From NCBI RefSeq assembly GCF_000002865.3, contig NW_001865062.1, positions 18,795-82,794 on the forward strand: a DNA stretch of 64,000 nt. Reading direction: 5' to 3'. Numbering within the stretch: the stretch's first letter is position 1; the number at the start of each line of letters is the position of its first letter. Below the pieces are notes generated by a model, which searched no databases, had not been told where the DNA came from, and worked only from the letters and a program-made list of their open reading frames with translations. Of this stretch, positions 58,099 to 64,000 are shown in pieces. Both the position numbers and the translations under genes were made by a program. Origin of the DNA: Monosiga brevicollis MX1 (lineage: Eukaryota > Opisthokonta > Choanoflagellata > Craspedida > Salpingoecidae).

Positions 58099-60147
58099 TC
58101 ATATGGCAGTGGCCTCAACATGCAGAGCATGACACCAAGTGCACAGAATAAGTCGGCGATCGCATGCGCAGTACGTGCGTACACGCCTTTTACACCTCAG
58201 ACCGTTGCAGAGGCAAGCTTGTGCCGGACTTTTGGTGCGCTTACCAGGCCGGGCACCTTCAAATTTGGGAATCGGCAGTAAGACGTGGGTGATCGAACCA
58301 CCGCTCGAAGAGCGCGCACTGGGGATAACGTGAGCGTCTCGAGCTCGAGCATCCTCCCATGCGTCGCACAGCTCAGTGCCAACCGCGAGGCAAAAGTCAG
58401 CCATCGTTTGCGGCCGTTGGTTGTCGTTTGGTGCGACGAAATGTTGCTGCAGAAGGTACGCGTTCACCAGGCTGGATGTCAAAATGAAGTTGAACTGGCG
58501 GATACCCCAAGACTTGGAAGCCCATCCCTCTTCAAAGAATTGTCCTCCACCCTGCCGCAAGTAGTTGTGATCATCGACAGCATGCCGGGCCTGGTAGTAG
58601 TCGTCAATAGCCTCGATGCGACGATAACGATAGACGCGACCATCGGGCGCTTCATAGAATCGCGGCGTGCCTGTTGGTCTGATGCTCCCATACGTGGCGA
58701 GCGTGATGAACGTGTATGTACCATGATTCACGGCATGTAGATGCAATGGCATGTCCTCGTACACGCCGTATCGCCCGTGGAGTTCAGCTGGTGGTTTGTC
58801 GCGCATGTACTCCAAGACATTGTCCCCAGGCACGTGGTGGCGGGGCCAGTATCGCTTTTTTTTCGCAACCGTGCACGCGAGCAGCCCATGCTTGCGCTTG
58901 AGTTGGAAGAGTGCGTCGACGACGCAAAAGGCGCTATCCATGACAACAGCACGAGGTAAAAGGTTGGCCAAGCTTTGGGTCAGGCGCAAAAGGAGGCCGG
59001 TCGTCTTCCCGTGGTCGGCCTCGTATTCCGGAAGTCCAAGTTGCACCGGCCGTGTGCGCCCCTCCACAAACTCCATGGCCAACATAATCTTGGTCTGCGA
59101 GTCACAGACAGTATGATATTCATTGCCCACAGGATGAGGCTTGCGACCCACAAACACCACGGAAGGGCGCCGCTTGTTGTTCAAGACTGCCGTTGACTTG
59201 TCGAGACAGACTGTATCTGACGGGCGGAAGACCGATTGCATGTGCTCATTCCAAGAGCTGACCATCTCCCTGACCTCAAAAATGGGGTCATCATATGCGG
59301 GCAAGGGCGTGTCTGTCAGACGCAATGCTGCCGAGATGGCTCGAAACCTCCTTAAAGACATGACCTCCTGCATCGATGGCCGCGTATCAAATCTGCCCTG
59401 TTGCATGGAGGTGCGCCATAAGCGCTCTGCCGAACAAGAGAAGTTGGCAGCTATCATGCGGATGCCCAGATAGCCCAACAGCTCGTCCTTGGACAGCGGT
59501 TTGCCCACGAGCTGATCGTTCGTGGCGCGTAGCATTCGTTCGATGATGTCTGGCGGGAGCATCTTGTGGAAAAGTCCTCTTGGGGTCACAGACCCGTTCT
59601 TCTCTTCTTGAGACAGACAAGGGGCCTGAGCTTGGAAGCGCAAGCGACCATCATCCAACCCGGACACAGTGGACCCCCATTCGCGGAAGATGCCGCCCGG
59701 GGGGTTTGGTGCTAAACCCTCTGCTGCATCGCTATCAGCCTCCGCCTCAGCCTCAGCCTCAGCCCCAGCCTGTGCCTGTTCAACGGCCCATTCCTCTGCG
59801 TCGTTTGCGTCCGTGCCACCGTCGGGGATGGCTTCAATCGAGCCCTGATCTGACCTTGTGTTTGTGAGGTTGGTGGTCGCAATCGGTGGCTCGGCGGCGG
59901 GCAGCGAGCTTGACCTGTGTTCCCGCAAGTACGCACGCGCTGCCTCCAGCGCCGCCGCAGAAGCCGCCGTACGCTCTTGCCTGACGCGTCGAGCATGCAG
60001 GACATCCTGGACGTTTGGATGCGACAAGAGCGTAAAGGTGACCTCACCACGCTCTGTTTGGCGCCTCGAGGAGCCCACAATGACGAGGTCAAACACCCGA
60101 TCTTGATCCGAGGCAGCGAGGGTGCAGGCCGATGCTTGCGGGGCCAA
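58099..60147 (-). mobile_element. piggyBac-family DNA transposon, transposase gene
   Basis: An open frame of 682 codons without interruption. The N-terminal 190 residues are low complexity and acidic. The DDE_Tnp_1_7 (piggyBac) domain follows, from about LPPDIIERMLRATND. The three catalytic aspartates can be placed: TVCLDKSTAVLNNKRRP, RAVVMDSAFCVVDALF and HAVDDHNYLRQG. The C-terminus is a Cys/His-rich finger (CLCNGLRCKRR, CACDRR, CTWCHALH) as in many piggyBac transposases. No ATG was found at the 5' end of the frame (60147 is TTG), so translation may start downstream or after a splice. TTAA sites flank at 58089 and 60414, and others lie further out, but convincing terminal inverted repeats were not found. 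The element may be trimmed or domesticated. The intact frame suggests recent activity or selection. Confidence 0.85.
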
Positions 60148-60285
60148 AAAACGGCGGAGGCAGCCACATGCTGCAATCCATCTTGGGCAGGCGTAGGCAT
60201 CTTGTCAACAATCGCCAAAAAACGGCGGAGGCAGCTCACATGCTGCAATCCATCTTGGGCAGGCGTAGGCATCTTGTCAACAATC
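60143..60285. repeat. 71/72-bp direct tandem duplication
   Basis: Two adjacent copies, 60143-60213 and 60214-60285, beginning gccaaaaaacggcggaggca. They differ by a one-base length change (cagccacatg versus cagctcacatg). They sit at the 5' edge of the piggyBac frame, so the copies read in different frames. Confidence 0.95.
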
Positions 60286-60534
60286 GGGGCCAGCCCACAG
60301 CACGCTGGCACCTGCTCGTCGCGTCCGTTGAGGTGGCGTTGGTCGTCGCGCTCGTAACGGTCGCGACCGACGCTCCCATAACAAATTGTGAAAATCACAA
60401 GATATTGTTACTCTTAACACTGGTTGATCTTCTCCGTGGTAGATAAAACTATTTTACTTTATATTATCAGTGTTTTACTGCCTGTTGGCTTTACGAAAGG
60501 ATGTAAAATACTTTTTAGTGACTGGCGCGCAGAA

Positions 60535-63209
60535 ATGAGTCGACGAGTGAATCCGTTTGCGAGCGACAGCGGCGGCGCCGGCACTGATGGCAGCGGTGCT
60601 GGCGGCAACAGCGGCGGTGGGAGGACGGGAGGGAGTGGTGTTAGGGGTGGTGGGAGTGGAACAGCACGGCGCGAGCCATCGGGGGCTGGTGCGGCGGTGG
60701 GATCTCGTCCTCGCAACCCGTTTTTGGCCGCGGAACCAGCACCTGTGAGCCACCGGCCACCCGCGACGCCCGACCCAAAGCTGCTACACGACCCCTTTCG
60801 CCTTGCTAGCCCCAGTGCCGGCGCCAAACCCTCGGTCACCACAGTCCCAGCCCCAGCCCCAGCCCCAGCCCCAGTCTCAGCCCCAGCCCCAAACCCACCA
60901 GCCCCAGCCAAGTCTGCCGATGTGCGTCCATTGACGCTCACCGGGTCCGCTCCTGCTCCAGCTCCCAGCCCGACAACGGCTCCCGCGCCGACCAAGGCTC
61001 CCGCCCAAGCCCCAGCTCCTGCTGCAAACAAGACTGTTGTCAGCCCGATTCATGCCAAGCCCGTTTCCGCCCCTAGCCCCGAGCCCGCCGCTAGCGCCCC
61101 GCCTCCAAACAAGGCCCATTCAGGTGGCAGCGAAGGCTTCGACCCGGAAGACGACATTACGCTGGCCCACACCTCCGCCCCCGCCAATTTCTTCGACTCG
61201 GAACCCAGCACACCTCTTGTCAGCGTTGCTCGCCCACCCCCGGAATCCCCCACAACCCGACCGAGCACGAGTTCAAGTGCGCCTCGAACCCAGTCCACCA
61301 CCACACCACGCCACACACAGCCCGCAGCCCCACCCGTCGCCCAGAGTGATCTCCCGCTCAGCTTCCGCCTTGGCTTGAATATCGATGTACGGCATGCCTG
61401 TCCTCTGCAGCGCTCTGGCAGCACCCTCGCTCACGATTGTGCAACTTGACTACCCGATTGTGTAGAGCTGTGCCCTGGGTGGCTTGCGCAGCATTCAGGA
61501 TAAATGGCAGCTTTTTACCGATGCGGCAGCCATGCGTCAAGGCCGTGCCATGCTTGCGGTATGCTCTCCCAGCCACAGATGGCACGACCAGCCTACTAGG
61601 CTCCACCTGATCAGACCCCACTTGTTGCTGCACCCGACACCCCAGGCCCTGCTCCACTTGTATAATACAACGCAGTTTGACGTCTTCTGTGCCCTGCTAA
61701 AAAATTCGGTCCTGGCTCAAGACGTAAGGACTTTGATGGCGTCCGTCAGCCCTCCTTTTTTTCTTTTTTTTTAAGAAAGGAAACTCTCTAGACTTGGGCC
61801 AACCTTCACCCGATGCACTTGACCGCACATTTTGACTCGCCTGCAGCACTTTGCCGCTTGGTTGGAAGGAGTCGGGGAGTGGGACACCCTCCTCCAGCTC
61901 TGCCGCAAGTGCATGCACACCAACCCAAAGGTGTGTTGCTCCGCCATCAACCTCGCGCGACTCTTGTGTGGTTTCCTCAACCGTCCTGTATGCCGTGCTT
62001 CCAACCGTCTCTTAGTTGCGAGGAACAGCGCTGCGCGCTTATCTTCGCCAACACACGGGCCTGGCGCGGGCCGAGTGGCTCTCAACCCTTCTCACAGCCG
62101 ACGGGTAATCAATGCGCGCCTCGGATCGCTCGAACACTGACTCCACTCATGCTGCTGCTCCGTCTCCCGGCACGGCCTCTCGCCACGCAGACCTGCCACG
62201 GCCAGTGAGCTTTTCTCCGAGAGCAACCAAGCTCATGCTTCCACATACAGCCATCTTCTGCGCTTCCAGCATCAGCTGGATGCAAAATACAATGTTTGTC
62301 CTTCAGCTCATTGCTCTGCTATGCCAACGTCAAGCCCACCCACCTCACGCCGGGTGCCTTTGTCTAGCCGACCACGTCCCTGGTCGGCATGCCCATGGCC
62401 ACGACGGTCTTTTTTGTGGCCATGAGTGCCTACGACGCCAATGCCACCCTATGCAATAGCAAAGCCATGCGCGAGGCAGGTCTCGTGCAGCAAAGCGCTT
62501 CGCTGCTCGACCCATTCATTCCCATCTCATCTGGTCTGGACATCTGCGCTTGTCCTTTGCAGAAATTTGGCATGAGCGAGGTGCAGCATGGTCATGCCGC
62601 GCTTGGTGGCCTGGCCAAGAGTCATAATTTTCAAGAGGTATGCAAGCCCCGTCCGCGTATTTGGAGTCGACCACCCGCCAGCTCACAGATGGACGGTGGC
62701 CACCGTGGGGCAGTTTGATAAACTTAATAGTGGGCGCAGCTTTTTCGGGGGCTCTGGGCTGCAGCCAAGAATCAATGTGATCCGGGCCGTGGAGTTGCTG
62801 ACTGAAGTACACGCCCCCCCAGCTCGCATTGAACCGTATATCAAGCTCGTCGGCGATGCAGATCAGCGCTACCAACTTGCGAGTCGAGCTCACTGTCATG
62901 ACCTCGCCGTCGACGTGTGTCCTCCCCGGCGCCTAGTCCACTTCGCGTTGCTTGGAACGGGCGTGTCTCTCACTTTGGGCGTGCACTGATCTCTTAGACG
63001 CTTAACGAGCTCAAGCGCTGGGATGACTTGAACGCCTACGCCCTCAAGCCAGAGGTTTGACTTTTTGGTTTCGTCTTGGCGTGCCAGCTAGTGTGTAGCA
63101 CCCTCATCTCGCGGGCTGGCCATCTTGTGTTCAGATCAACTCAAATGCTGGATTGCAAGCACGCATCTACGCCCACCTCCGAGCGGCCGGTGATCGACAA
63201 CGCCGGTAG
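60535..63209 (+). CDS. VIPAS39: VIPAS39 / SPE-39 homologue (VPS33B-interacting trafficking protein)
   Basis: Eleven exons in agreeing phases, 602 residues. They are 60535-61386, 61466-61558, 61646-61723, 61847-61930, 62016-62104, 62206-62293, 62368-62484, 62563-62637, 62714-62914, 62998-63054 and 63135-63209. Exon 1 codes a disordered Gly-rich then Pro-Ala-rich N-terminus containing two NPF motifs (VNPFAS, RNPFLA), which often bind EH domains. From exon 2 the helical Vps16-C-like region matches animal VIPAS39: GLRSIQDKWQLF, ALLHLY, GMPMATTVFF, INVIRAVELLTEVHAPPARI and LNELKRWDDLNAYAL. In animals the protein pairs with VPS33B (CHEVI complex) in endosome, lysosome and lysosome-related organelle trafficking. 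The Pro-Ala tract and NPF motifs are not a feature I recall in the human protein. Confidence 0.88.
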
Positions 63210-63732
63210 AACTAATTGTGTTCGAAACGATGGAGTTGGCGAGGGGTTCGGGCCTTCAAGACCCCGCTGCACAAGTGTAGAACGGGGGTTGGACACGTGA
63301 CACGTGACACTATTTTGACTTTTCTTCTTTTTCTTCTGATAATTGATTCACATGTCAATTGAACCACCAGAGCAATGGAGCGATGTGGTCGACCACGAAC
63401 ATCAAACAGCCTCAAGACCACCCGCGCGGCGGTAGATTCAGCGCAGCATAAAAAATAAAAGAGCTGCGCACGAGGCAGGGTCAAAGGACAAGGGGTCCCG
63501 CGGGGACAGAAGGAGCAAGTGTGCTCCATAGCATGGGCTTCACATGACATCAAGCCGGCAGTGTCCTTGGACCTGCTACATGGAGATGTACCGCCCAAGT
63601 GCCGAGTGCGTTTCACCAGCGCATTGATCAAATGGTTCCGCAGCCAGCGAGGAAGATTTCCCTCCTTAGAGAAATGCCAAAAGACCAATTCTCGGCATTG
63701 GACGGGCTCAATGTTGGTGCAGACCGATTCGT
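63210..63732. other. Convergent intergenic stretch
   Basis: Lies between the VIPAS39 stop and the 3' end of the PAP2 gene. It includes gacacgtgacacgtgaca near 63292-63309, a perfect 8-bp direct repeat around CACGTG E-box cores. No gene was recognised. Confidence 0.5.
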
Positions 63733-64000
63733 TTACAAACCACCATCGCTGATATCGTCATCAAAACCGTCCATGCTCACGGCCATCGAATCATCGACGA
63801 GCGGGGATGTCATGGCATCGGACTTGTGAAAGCCATGAATCACGGGGAGGTGGGTTGAGGAGCGTGCCAAGAGACGCGCCAGGAAGATGGTGCCGAGAAC
63901 AATGCCAATCAAGGATCCGGCAGTCACATCGGCAGGCGAGTGGCGGTGATCGACGATGCGGCTAATTGCGACATAGCTCGAGAAAAAGAGGGGCCACATG
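63733..64000 (-). CDS. PAP2-family lipid phosphate phosphatase (3' end only)
   Basis: The last exon of a gene running off the right edge. It codes the third PAP2 signature, SRIVDHRHSPADVTAG (conserved Arg, His and Asp), followed by the final hydrophobic helix SLIGIVLGTIFLARLLA and a 45-residue polar, acidic tail ending DDDISDGGL. The family removes phosphate from phosphatidic acid and related lipids and spans the membrane six times. Only the last one or two helices are visible here. The substrate cannot be assigned. Confidence 0.85.
   Translation of the reverse strand, partial: MWPLFFSSYVAISRIVDHRHSPADVTAGSLIGIVLGTIFLARLLARSSTHLPVIHGFHKSDAMTSPLVDDSMAVSMDGFDDDISDGGL

Noticed and set aside
57829-60417. 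TTAA sites (57829, 57852, 58089, 60414) as piggyBac ends
   Set aside because: Inward sequences share at most TTAAGA plus a few bases, too little to call terminal inverted repeats. The element limits were left at the frame.

Overview
The window looks like the nuclear genome of a choanoflagellate, most likely Monosiga or a close relative. It has dense, short GT-AG introns, a receptor tyrosine kinase with a metazoan-type catalytic core, many secreted repeat proteins whose repeats are carried one per exon, and housekeeping genes resembling animal DIS3L, XYLB and VIPAS39. The species is inferred from gene content, not proven. I built the exon models by hand from splice sites and reading phase. Where a junction did not resolve, the entry says so.

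Layout. 1-2516: a 21-bp-period coding minisatellite leading into a protein with a nuclease-like and a kinase-like domain (Crinkler-type architecture). 4169-9270 (-): an IQ-motif open frame downstream of an ankyrin gene built from 99-bp, phase-0, one-repeat exons. 11856-17248 (+) and 17461-23781 (-): two convergent genes whose ectodomains are long arrays of 23-24 residue L-domain/leucine-rich-like repeats, again one per exon. The first encodes a secreted protein and the second a receptor tyrosine kinase. 24535-27060 (-) and 28539-31195 (-): two more secreted L-domain-type proteins, the second carrying three copies of a module I do not recognise, with the pattern GNLxINSS followed by NGVD.

31200-44802 is the most unusual part. 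A 19-exon gene (33273-39663, +) encodes about 1450 residues with ankyrin repeats, a protein kinase domain and a C-terminal PARP domain. Its first eleven exons, with their introns, recur at 41116-43136. That copy is nearly identical, yet the upstream flanks of the two copies have diverged clearly, which suggests an old tandem duplication followed by recent gene conversion. The second copy lacks the kinase and PARP part. It ends at a CT/CAAACTCT satellite that leads directly, in an open frame, into a secreted Kelch protein.

45162-63209 is more ordinary: a Golgi carbohydrate sulfotransferase, a 4,5-DOPA-dioxygenase-like LigB enzyme, the exosome ribonuclease DIS3L, xylulokinase, a piggyBac transposase with its catalytic aspartates in place, and VIPAS39/SPE-39. 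The right edge cuts a PAP2 lipid phosphatase. No rRNA, tRNA or CRISPR feature was recognised.

A common theme is repeat proteins that grow by copying whole exon-intron units. In several places the copied introns are still recognisably similar, so the process looks recent.
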